64,000 nucleotides of DNA from Methanosarcina sp. UBA293 (GTDB taxonomy: Archaea > Halobacteriota > Methanosarcinia > Methanosarcinales > Methanosarcinaceae): NCBI GenBank assembly GCA_002499445.1, contig DALS01000050.1:1-64000 (forward strand), written 5' to 3'. A program made the translations under genes and the position numbers. A model generated the notes under the pieces. That model saw only the letters and a list, made by a program, of their open reading frames with translations. It ran no database searches and was not told where the DNA came from. Of the stretch, positions 20,000 to 27,159 are shown piece after piece. Within the stretch, counting starts at the first letter, position 1. Each line of letters begins with the position of its first letter.

Positions 20000-20470
20000 T
20001 TGAGTTTTTACGGAGGTATAAATATTAAAAACTATCGAAAAATATTCATTCTTTTAGGAGCTTTAATATTGGTTTTGTTGAATTATTTCATTGTTTTCCC
20101 ATATTTGTTAGTCGGACCTCCAACGCCTCTATTTTATGTATATAATAATAACCTCCAGAGTCATGAAGTAGCAGTTGAAGTATTTGATTCGTATAATGAA
20201 TCTATATTCAAAGAAACGTATGAACTGACTCCAGAAGAGCATATAGCTCAGCCAAAATCAATATGGCTACTGCTTCGATGGTCGATGCCATGGTCTAAAG
20301 GAAAATATACGTATTGGGCAGAGGGAGAGTATGAATTTAAAGTTCTTTTAGACGGCGAAATTACAGATTCCTACAGAACACTGCCACATCCCTGGAATTC
20401 TGTGATTATAGATATAGATGAAGCGAATGATTCTAACTCTCAAATCTGTATAAAAGAAATAACCGTATAA
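20000..20470 (+). CDS. Single-pass membrane protein of unknown function
   Basis: 156 residues from a TTG at 20000. One N-terminal membrane segment (IFILLGALILVLLNYFIVF) is followed by an outer beta-rich domain with YNNNLQSHEVAVEVFD and a hydrophilic tail; this looks like an Ig-like or carbohydrate-binding fold but no family is recognised. A much stronger ribosome site, GGAGGT at 20012-20017, points to an ATT at 20024 as the real start, giving the N-terminus (M)KNYRKIF. A TATA-like box (ctatataag) lies near 19875. Confidence 0.6.
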   Translation: MSFYGGINIKNYRKIFILLGALILVLLNYFIVFPYLLVGPPTPLFYVYNNNLQSHEVAVEVFDSYNESIFKETYELTPEEHIAQPKSIWLLLRWSMPWSKGKYTYWAEGEYEFKVLLDGEITDSYRTLPHPWNSVIIDIDEANDSNSQICIKEITV

Positions 20471-20894
20471 TCTTTTGAACTCGTGGGAAAGCTAATAGTG
20501 ATTTATCAAATAATTTTGGGGGACGCGCTTTTCAGAAAGTGTATTCCTTTCGGGATGCGGATGGTCAAGCTGGTGTATCCTTCCAGGCGGGCGGTGTCTT
20601 CGGTTCTTCAGCAGATGGATAGGAGTCAGTTATTGAAAGCTGTCAGCAGAAAAATGACTTTCAAATCTAACTAAACAAGGGCCGATGTGCCAATTTTTCC
20701 TTTGATCAATACTCATCTCACGTTCTCACTTTTTTATATACTTTAAAAATAGACGCTGTATTGAGTTTTACAAATCTTGAAAAAGTGATTGAACTAATAT
20801 TTTTAAAAGGAGTTTTATTCCTTTTTTGCTTTTTGGGTTATAACAGATCCAATCACAAATATTCAGGATGCCAGGAATTCTGAATTTCTGCAAA

Positions 20895-21340
20895 TTATAT
20901 TTGCGTTTTTGTGAAATTTGCCTTCCCTTTACAATACCAGAAAAGCCTCTCTCCTCATTCAATGGCCTTCGAGTCAGAACTGAACAAGCCTGTGCTTATG
21001 TCGTACTCGGCGCCGCCTTTTTTGTATAGATTCAGAGAAAGGCGTTTATCTATAACAATAAGTCCCGCCTTAATATCTTCATTCATGACTATTAATTTGA
21101 AATTTTCATAATCTTTCAGTTCAGGAAGTATTCACGTCCTTTTGTTTCTATCAGATGATCCGCTTCGAGTTTCCTGAGCTTCGGAATTATTGCCTGAGGC
21201 GTACTTCCTGTAATTTCACGCAGCTGGGAAAGCCTTTTACTGCCCTCGTTTAATGATATAAGTGTCTCTGTTAAAAGTCTTGACCTGTATCTTGCCTGAA
21301 CGTCGTCATCCATCTTCTTATAAATTTCGAAATGATTCAT
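20895..21340 (-). pseudogene. Broken Msr-type (DUF1724) winged-helix regulator, copy 2
   Basis: The N-terminal piece (21116-21340, 74 codons) is a winged helix: MNHFEIYKKMDDDVQ then SQLREITGSTPQAIIPKLRKLE. It ends at a TGA. Directly downstream and one frame over, the sequence reads LKDYENFKLIVMNEDIK then LIVIDKRLSLNLYKKGGAEYD, which looks like the C-terminal end of the DUF1724 domain, with a further TGA before GERLFWYCKGK. The middle of the gene (about 120 codons by comparison with family length) is missing. Full-length relatives in Methanosarcina regulate methyltransferase genes. It diverges from the gene at 21773. Confidence 0.8.
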
Positions 21341-21642
21341 TCTTGTTGCCGCATCTACAGATTTTATTCCTCACTTTCATATTAAATTGTATTAACATAA
21401 TATATTCTTTTCTTTTGTTGGGGCAGGTACGTTGCTATCTTTTTTGCTAATTTTATAGCTTAGTGAAGAAAAAAGCTGCAGATTATTTGCTAAAAAGAGA
21501 TTGAATTCTTGACGTCAGTTAGAGCTCTAAAACCTCACTGTTTTTGATGAAAAAGGGAATCGGCTTAATGAATGTTAATCAGACTGATGAATCATTCATC
21601 ATCATAATAAATGTATAGAGGAAGCTTAAAAGAGATTTTTGA

Positions 21643-21688
21643 ATGTGAAGTTCAAACAAACCTTTCAGAGCACATTTGAACTTCACAT
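21643..21688. promoter_or_regulatory. 14-bp inverted repeat, copy 2
   Basis: Arms 21643-21656 and 21675-21688 are identical to those at 18558-18603, and the spacer is again 18 bases although the spacer sequence differs at two positions. Confidence 0.65.
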
Positions 21689-21743
21689 GCCCTGAGGCAA
21701 GGAAATGATAGCTTTAAGAGGACTTAAGGTTTGTCTGTTCTTA

Positions 21744-21765
21744 CCTCGAGAATAAAATCCCGAGG
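21744..21765 (+). promoter_or_regulatory. Hairpin covering the ribosome site, copy 2
   Basis: CCTCG (21744-21748) and CGAGG (21761-21765) pair; the GAGG is the ribosome site of the gene at 21773. The competing upstream GAGGCAAG (21694-21701) is kept but its partner reads CTTACCTC, with one mismatch. Confidence 0.45.
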
Positions 21766-21772
21766 TAAAAGA

Positions 21773-22226
21773 ATGATTGCAAATAGAAAATTTGGAATTG
21801 GCGCACTACTTGCCGCAATGTTGCTGGTAAGCATGGCATTTGTACCGACTGCAGTTGCACAAGAAAATACAAAAACAAGTGATAAGCCTTCTCAACTGGA
21901 GCAAGGTCTAATAGATGCGCTAAATTCTAATAAAAATAATCTAGATACAGACGACGTGGTTGCAAATTATTGTAAAGCAAACAAAGATAAAATTCCAATA
22001 CTAACGAATGAAACTTTTTCAGCTAAAAATAAATTAAGTTTAAAGACATATAAGCTAAAAGACCGGATCAAACGTAACTTTCACCAATAAAGGTTTCTTT
22101 TACATTAGTAGCATAAAAGAAGAACAAAATAATATAAAAGGGAATCAAAGTACTACTGCATTAACAAGCCAATATAGTATAGTGGAAAAGATGATTTTAT
22201 CACCATCTTTATTTTTAGGGGGCTAG
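21773..22226 (+). pseudogene. Small secreted protein with a one-base frameshift
   Basis: The frame from the ATG at 21773 has a signal peptide nearly identical to that of the protease at 18689 (MIANRKFGIGALLAAMLL, then FVPTAVAQ) and runs to a TAA at 22088. Skipping one C at 22063-22064 restores a longer frame: ..YKLKDGSNVTFTNKGFFYIS.. to a TAG at 22224-22226, about 150 residues. The composition stays coding-like past the shift, so either the gene is freshly broken or the base is a sequencing error. No domain recognised. Confidence 0.65.
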
Positions 22227-22229
22227 ATC

Positions 22230-22685
22230 ATTAATTTTCAAAAAAGGTTGATTTTACCATTAATTATCTCGTTCATTATTTTTGCCACTGTAATTATTGT
22301 TAATATAGGAAGCCCATTCTTCAAAATATTTGGTGATTATGAAGCGGATATTAAGTATATTATTTCTACTATTACTATATTTATTTTTCCCGTAACTCCA
22401 ATTATTTATGGGTGGATTGTAAAAGATAAGATAGGGACAATTATAGTTGGAACGGTCCCAATTTTCATTAGTTTGTTTTTTGGAAATTTATTTTTTGGAA
22501 ATCTTATCTATAATAATGGTTTCAGTATCAGCCGATTTTTTACTATTCTTCTCTATGCTGTGAGTTTGGCAATTCTTGGGGGTTTAGCCGGGTATTTTTC
22601 GTCAAGGGGAGAATTTAAGTACCTTATTATTTCCATTTTTTTTGGAGCATTGTGGATTTCAGTTTTTTTAAGTGGAATCGATTGA
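22230..22685 (+). CDS. Four-helix membrane protein of unknown function
   Basis: About 150 residues with four membrane segments (LPLIISFIIFATVIIV; YIISTITIFIFPVTPIIYGW; IIVGTVPIFISLFF; then a Gly-rich segment and a final helix). A TTG at 22248 opens the frame, but the better ribosome site (AGGGGGC, 22217-22223) fits an ATT at 22230, giving (M)NFQKRLILPLIIS. It begins 3 bases after the end of the frameshifted gene and is probably in its transcript. No family recognised. Confidence 0.6.
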   Translation: MNFQKRLILPLIISFIIFATVIIVNIGSPFFKIFGDYEADIKYIISTITIFIFPVTPIIYGWIVKDKIGTIIVGTVPIFISLFFGNLFFGNLIYNNGFSISRFFTILLYAVSLAILGGLAGYFSSRGEFKYLIISIFFGALWISVFLSGID

Positions 22686-22842
22686 TCTACGTTGCCTGTT
22701 AGATACTTTGGCCGGAAAACTCATATATAGATAATTAAAAAATAGTTTTTTAAATTCTAAATAGATCTTCCAGAGTTGATTCAAACCCTATTTTAGGGAG
22801 ATGGTTATGTTTGTTTTGCGACTATTAGGTTGTCTGATCCTG

Positions 22843-22867
22843 CCTCTTGGGAAGAATAATCAAGAGG
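22843..22867 (+). promoter_or_regulatory. Third leader hairpin covering a ribosome site
   Basis: CCTCTTG (22843-22849) and CAAGAGG (22861-22867) pair perfectly and bury the GAGGTG site of the gene at 22877. The surrounding sequence (GTCTG..TGCCTC..AATAA..GAGGT..AAA..GAATGAT) aligns with the leaders at 18660 and 21744. Confidence 0.5.
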
Positions 22868-22876
22868 TGAAATAGA

Positions 22877-23110
22877 ATGATAAAGAAACAGAAATTTGTA
22901 TTAGGTCTGCTGATTGCCACAAATATCATTAAGAAACTTGATGCTTTGATATCCTACATCTCGTGGATAGTTTTGGCATTGTTGATTAGTGGTACAAGAA
23001 AGAAAAGAATAAATAAACTTGATATTAAAATCCCTGAAAAGGGGGAAACGGATTGGATGCTGAGGAAATTCAAGCGATTTTTAAGTTTTCAGCCCAGGAG
23101 AAAAATATAA
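22877..23110 (+). CDS. Small membrane protein, 77 residues
   Basis: ATG with GAGGTG upstream. One or two hydrophobic segments (KFVLGLLIATNII; ALISYISWIVLALLISG), then a basic tail (RKKRINKLD, FQPRRKI). The start resembles the signal peptides at 18689 and 21773 (MI, then basic residues, then GLL-A), so this may be another descendant of the cassette fused to new sequence. The last 58 bases overlap the next gene in another frame. Confidence 0.5.
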   Translation: MIKKQKFVLGLLIATNIIKKLDALISYISWIVLALLISGTRKKRINKLDIKIPEKGETDWMLRKFKRFLSFQPRRKI

Positions 23111-23616
23111 TTTCCAGTTTTGGGATTCAGGAAGAATTCTTTCTTCCTTTTCTGCTTTCGTTAAAATCTGGTGGTTCCTGGAGCTATGCTTCTGAAGAAG
23201 CAAAAAGCATTGCGGTAAAGGATGTAATCACATACTATAATGAGGAAAGCAAGACCGGCTATACTGTAGAAAAAATATACCTGTTTATCGAGCCTGAAAT
23301 CCTGGAGAAAGAAGGAGTTATCTACAGGCTTGAAAAATGCGGAACCAAAGAAGAAAGAGACTTGGTTGAAAGACCCTACTGTATAAACCTCAAGGCAAAA
23401 AAGGTAATATTTGCAGAGGTTAACCCAGCTCTTAGGACAATAAGAATAAGGGAAATGAAGAAAAAACACATACGCCTAAAAGGTACACCTGCATATAGTG
23501 CAGCTCATGAACTTGAACATCTTGAGAAAGGAGAAATAAAAGGGACTCCGATATGGAATTTTGAGTACGTTACCGGGGCAGTAAAAAGTGACCAGAAAAA
23601 CATTGAAAAAAAATAA
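23053..23616 (+). CDS. HELEH-motif putative metallohydrolase, faintly peptide-deformylase-like
   Basis: 187 residues from a TTG, with GGGGGAAACGGA just upstream. No signal peptide. Near the C-terminus, KGTPAYSAAHELEHLEKGEI carries HELEH (152-156), an HExxH zinc motif. In peptide deformylase the same place reads L-x-G-x-x-A-x-x-x-QHExDHLxG, and the preceding VERPYCINLKAK and RTIRIREM strands also fit that layout. The deformylase GxGxAAxQ and EGCLS motifs are not clear, although EKCGT lies about where EGCLS would. Fold and activity are therefore a guess. Overlaps the small membrane ORF by 58 bases. Confidence 0.6.
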   Translation: MDAEEIQAIFKFSAQEKNIISSFGIQEEFFLPFLLSLKSGGSWSYASEEAKSIAVKDVITYYNEESKTGYTVEKIYLFIEPEILEKEGVIYRLEKCGTKEERDLVERPYCINLKAKKVIFAEVNPALRTIRIREMKKKHIRLKGTPAYSAAHELEHLEKGEIKGTPIWNFEYVTGAVKSDQKNIEKK

Positions 23617-23722
23617 AAGTATATCTAATTAATATTAATTCCTTAAGATCATTAGTAATATAACGAAAACTGGCAACCTCCTTGTAATTAAATTTTGGAA
23701 GTGTGATCAGACTGTCAGACTA

Positions 23723-24097
23723 TCAAACTGTTCCCCTTTCAGCCAGGATAGCCCCGATCACCGAGCCAATTATGCCTACCACAGCAGTGTGAGCTACGAT
23801 GACTATCGTAATTATAAATGCAGAGGCAGTTACGAGTCCTCCAAGAACAGGAGCATCTCTAAGTATCGATCCAAGGAATCCCCCTAGAATAAAACCCGGA
23901 ATAATCATGAAAACCGTCATTAGAACTCCAGTCTTAAGTCCCCCTCCAGAGCCCCCATCTGCATAATAGCCTCCTAAAAGACCACCCAGCAAAGGAGCTA
24001 TTGAGTTTATTAATGGAATAAAATAGAAAATAAAAGTGCAGACCATACCTATCAGCGCACCACCCAAAACTCTAGCTATTACCTCCACCTCCAACAA
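23723..24097 (-). CDS. DUF5518-type membrane protein
   Basis: 124 residues, four glycine-rich membrane segments (GALIGMVCTFIFYFIPLIN; APLLGGLLGGYYADGG; FMIIPGFILGGFLGSIL; TIVIVAHTAVVGIIGSVIG). The GGLLGGYYADGGSGGGLKTG signature is typical of DUF5518 proteins common in haloarchaea and Methanosarcina. Function unknown. Confidence 0.75.
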   Translation of the reverse strand: MLEVEVIARVLGGALIGMVCTFIFYFIPLINSIAPLLGGLLGGYYADGGSGGGLKTGVLMTVFMIIPGFILGGFLGSILRDAPVLGGLVTASAFIITIVIVAHTAVVGIIGSVIGAILAERGTV

Positions 24098-24236
24098 TGA
24101 AGTAAATACAAATTACATTATTATAGCAAATATATTAAATAAATTATTCTTAAATATATAGTTCATCATTTAACAAACTAATTCAAGAGGGAAGTAAGCT
24201 CTCTCCAAACTTTCCGTATTTCGGCGTAATGAATCG

Positions 24237-24259
24237 CAAACTTTTTCAAAAAAAGTTTG
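24237..24259. terminator. Hairpin CAAACTTTTT / AAAAAGTTTG
   Basis: A perfect 10-bp stem with a 3-base loop upstream of the HIT gene. Symmetric, so it could act on either strand. Confidence 0.4.
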
Positions 24260-24326
24260 ATCAAAAACAGCGTAACGTTTGGATTCGAATGCCTTATCCC
24301 CAAACCCTATCAGGCGTGATCAACCG

Positions 24327-24354
24327 GCTCAACGGTTGCGGCTCAACGGTTGCG
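24327..24354. repeat. Exact 14-base tandem duplication
   Basis: GCTCAACGGTTGCG occurs twice back to back about 60 bases upstream of the HIT gene. Probably a recent slippage duplication. Confidence 0.8.
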
Positions 24355-24416
24355 GTACGGCGATTGAACAGAACCCTGATATAAACGTATTCCCTAAAAC
24401 TCTATGGGGATAGGTT

Positions 24417-24836
24417 ATGATGGAAAACTGTCTTTTTTGCAAAATAATAGCAGGGGAAATTTCTTCAGAGAAAGTGTATGAAGACGATACCATTTTTGCA
24501 TTTCTTGATATTAATCCAGCGAGCAAGGGACACACTCTGGTAGCTCCTAAAAAGCATTTCAGCAGGTTTACAGATATGGATGCGGAAAATGTTGCTTCGC
24601 TTTTTGAGGCTGCAAGAAAGATTACGGCTGCACTCGAGAATGCACTTTTGGCAGAGGGATCAAACATTGGGATCAATGATGGGGAAGTCGCTGGTCAGGA
24701 AATTCCTCATGTTCACGTACACGTTATTCCCAGGAGAAAAGGAGACGGCGGAAGAGGAATAAAATCGATAGTATGGACTGAACCTGATACTAATAATCTA
24801 AAAGAAATTGCAGAAAAACTCAGAAGAGCGCTCTGA
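24417..24836 (+). CDS. HIT family protein
   Basis: 139 residues with the zinc-free histidine triad HVHVHVIPR near 98-106 and the N-terminal CLFCKIIAGEISSEKVYEDD typical of the Hint/HINT branch. These proteins hydrolyse nucleoside phosphoramidates or AMP-lysine type conjugates. A second ATG at 24420 is equally possible as start. Confidence 0.92.
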   Translation: MMENCLFCKIIAGEISSEKVYEDDTIFAFLDINPASKGHTLVAPKKHFSRFTDMDAENVASLFEAARKITAALENALLAEGSNIGINDGEVAGQEIPHVHVHVIPRRKGDGGRGIKSIVWTEPDTNNLKEIAEKLRRAL

Positions 24837-25009
24837 AAAGAAAGACGGCCCAGAGTAAGAAAGGGAGTTCCAATTAGATTATTCTTCAGATAGAACTCTT
24901 AAATACGAAACGATAATATAATTTTCGAGATATAACTAAGTAAAGATAGCAGGTAGAATTGTTGTCAGAATCATTCCGTTTCTTTTTGGGGGTAAGAATA
25001 CTGGCAGAA

Positions 25010-25228
25010 ATGGAAATTGATGTTCGAGGGCAAACCTGCCCGGTTCCACTGGTAGAATGCAGAAAAGCCTTAAAAAAAGCTTCTCCAGGGGATCTTGTTA
25101 TTGTAAAGGGAACACATCCGGCATCAAAGAAAGAAATTCCTATGGCCTGCGAAGCAATGGGACTCAAAGTGCTGGATATTGAAGATAAAGAAGGAGGGAA
25201 GGAGTGGGAAATAAAGATTCAGAGATAA
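25010..25228 (+). CDS. TusA-family sulfur carrier protein
   Basis: 72 residues beginning MEIDVRGQTCPVPLVECRKALKK; CPVP carries the sulfur-binding Cys of TusA proteins, which pass persulfide sulfur between enzymes. Followed 18 bases later by a DsrE-like gene and then by NifS- and IscU-like genes, so it fits a sulfur-relay or Fe-S group. The strong GGGGGT site at 24988-24993 is better placed for an ATA or CTG start (24998 or 25001) than for this ATG, so a few extra residues are possible. Confidence 0.88.
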   Translation: MEIDVRGQTCPVPLVECRKALKKASPGDLVIVKGTHPASKKEIPMACEAMGLKVLDIEDKEGGKEWEIKIQR

Positions 25229-25246
25229 GCCGCAAGAGGAGTGAAA

Positions 25247-25666
25247 ATGGGGGAAAAGACGGTCATTATCCTGCACAGTGGCGACATGGATAAAGTATAC
25301 AGCGCGCTCATAATCGCAAATGGCGCCCTGGCAATGGGTATGGAGGCCTCTATATACTTTACATTCTGGGGGCTAATGCGCTTGAAGAAAGGAGAGCTTA
25401 ATAAGGGGCCGCTTTCCAAGATGAATATGATGGGTCTTGGCAGGCAAATGATCAAGCAAAGGATGGACAAAGCCAATGTCGCTTCACTTGAAAGACTGAT
25501 GAACGACTTCAAGGAGCTTGGCGGAAAAATAATAGCCTGCGAAATGACCATGGAGATCATGGGTTTGAGTAAAGAGGAACTCCGAACGGAATGGATAGAC
25601 GAATGGGGGGCTGTGGGTTCGTATATTCAGGAAGCACGAAATGCGAACGTAACTCTTTTTATCTGA
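25247..25666 (+). CDS. DsrE/DsrF-like protein
   Basis: 139 residues. The N-terminus MGEKTVIILHSGDMDKVYSAL and the FTFWGLMRLKK block match the DsrE/DsrF/DrsH-like family, sulfur-transfer partners of TusA; a conserved Cys is present at IIACEMTMEIMG. AGAGGAGTG lies just before the ATG. It is likely part of one transcript with the TusA gene. Confidence 0.85.
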   Translation: MGEKTVIILHSGDMDKVYSALIIANGALAMGMEASIYFTFWGLMRLKKGELNKGPLSKMNMMGLGRQMIKQRMDKANVASLERLMNDFKELGGKIIACEMTMEIMGLSKEELRTEWIDEWGAVGSYIQEARNANVTLFI

Positions 25667-25828
25667 GTCTTCAAAAAGTTTTATCGTTCGAATTGTCACA
25701 ATAATACACGTTTTCCACAATTGATCTGATTTAGATATAATTGAATTGACTCAAAGTTAACGACCTAGTTTAGTCTTATATTCAGCTAATATTCAGTAAG
25801 ATTGTCATCCAGGAAACTTTTCGGATTA

Positions 25829-27076
25829 ATGCCTCGGAGCTTACTGGAAAATCCTAGATTCAACTGTAAGAACTCAAGGTTTTACTATCTTATTTGGGGA
25901 GGGAGAGAGATATTTGAGAATATAATTTATCTTGACAATGCCGCATGCACACGATTAGATGAGCAGGTACTTGAAGCAATGAAACCCTATTTTTTTGACA
26001 CCTTTGCAGTAGCAACATCGGAATTTGGCTATTCTATGGGGATTGATGCAAAAGAAGCCCTTGAAAAAGCTCGCGAAAATCTAGCTTCAAAGCTCGGTGC
26101 AAATTCAGAAGAGGTCATCTTTACCTCGGGGTCTACTGAGTCGAGCAACACTGCGCTTAAAGGAGTTGCTTTGGCTCTTAAAGAGAAGAAAGGAAAGCAT
26201 ATCATTGTCTCAAAGATAGAAGATTTTCCTGTGCTGAATACAGCAAAAGTTCTCGAAAGGCAGGGTTTTGGTGTTACCTTCCTTGACGTGGATGCTGAAG
26301 GATTTGCAGATCTTGAAGAGCTAAAAAATGCAATCACAAAGGAAACAATTCTTGTTTCAATCCAGCAAGGTAACCAGGAAATAGGAACAGTGCAGGATTT
26401 GAAAGCTATCTCAGAGATCTGTGAAGAAAAAGACGTGCTCCTGCACACTGATGCTACTCACAGCTTTACTAGGCTCCCCTTAAGTGTAAAGGAACTGCCT
26501 GTAGACCTGATCACTATGTCTGCTCATACCATCCACGGCCCAAGAGGAATAGGTGCGCTTTACATCCGGAAAGACACTCCGATAACCAAGTTCATGGATG
26601 GAGGTTTCCAGGAGTTTAACCTGAGGGCAGGGGTAGAAGATATTTCATCAGCAGTTGGTTTTGCAAAGGCTGTAGAACTCGTAACTGAGGAGGAAAACAG
26701 AAGGCTCAAAGCCATGAGAGATCGGATAATCGACAAAGCCCTCACCGAGATCCCAGAGGTTACCCTTAACGGAAGCCGGGATAAACGCCTGCCTCAGAAC
26801 GCGAATCTGACTTTCCACTATGTAGAAGGCGAATCCGTAACTTTGCATATGGATATGAGAGGTTTTGCAGTAAGCACGGGTTCAGCCTGTTTTAGCCGCT
26901 CCCTTGAAGCTAGCCATGTTATCAGGGGTATAGGAGGAGACCATGAGAGAGCACATGGTTCGGTACGTTTTACTCTTGGGCGCTATAACCGGATGGAAGA
27001 CGCTGATGCGGCAATTGAGGCAATGAGTGAGATAGTAGCAAGGCTCAGAGAAATAAGCCCCCTTGCAAGGAAATGA
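25829..27076 (+). CDS. NifS/IscS-like class V aminotransferase lacking the PLP lysine
   Basis: Cysteine desulfurase fold: YLDNAACTRLD, FTSGSTESSNTALKG, HTDATHSFTRLPLSV, and the active-site loop STGSACFSRSLEASHVIRGIG with its Cys. The motif that holds PLP normally reads S-x-H-K-x-x-G-P-K-G; here it is SAHTIHGPRG, with ACC (Thr) where the Schiff-base Lys should be. Archaeoglobus fulgidus IscS also lacks this Lys and instead helps hold a 2Fe-2S cluster with IscU. Next to an IscU gene, a scaffold role is likely. The start is unclear: no ATG lies at the family N-terminus, but a strong GGGGAGGGAGAG site (25896-25907) suggests initiation at ATA 25922, giving (M)IYLDNAA. The ATG at 25829 adds about 31 non-family residues. 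Confidence 0.85.
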   Translation: MPRSLLENPRFNCKNSRFYYLIWGGREIFENIIYLDNAACTRLDEQVLEAMKPYFFDTFAVATSEFGYSMGIDAKEALEKARENLASKLGANSEEVIFTSGSTESSNTALKGVALALKEKKGKHIIVSKIEDFPVLNTAKVLERQGFGVTFLDVDAEGFADLEELKNAITKETILVSIQQGNQEIGTVQDLKAISEICEEKDVLLHTDATHSFTRLPLSVKELPVDLITMSAHTIHGPRGIGALYIRKDTPITKFMDGGFQEFNLRAGVEDISSAVGFAKAVELVTEEENRRLKAMRDRIIDKALTEIPEVTLNGSRDKRLPQNANLTFHYVEGESVTLHMDMRGFAVSTGSACFSRSLEASHVIRGIGGDHERAHGSVRFTLGRYNRMEDADAAIEAMSEIVARLREISPLARK

Positions 27077-27159
27077 ATGAAAAAAGTTTAAAGACAGGAT
27101 TGAGAGCAGATCATGGACGATCAGAAAAAGAAAGTCAGAGATGAAGAGAAGGTGAGATC

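Larger units (their letters stand above)
21216..21860. repeat. 640-bp direct duplication, copy 2
   Basis: Partner of 18130-18770, offset by about 3.09 kb in the same orientation. See that entry. Confidence 0.9.

Noticed and set aside
20483..20674. 63-codon plus-strand ORF
   Set aside because: No ribosome site and odd composition. Another frame of the same DNA reads FQKVYSFRDADGQAGVS then GGVFGSSADG before a stop, which looks more protein-like. At best a remnant of an unknown gene.
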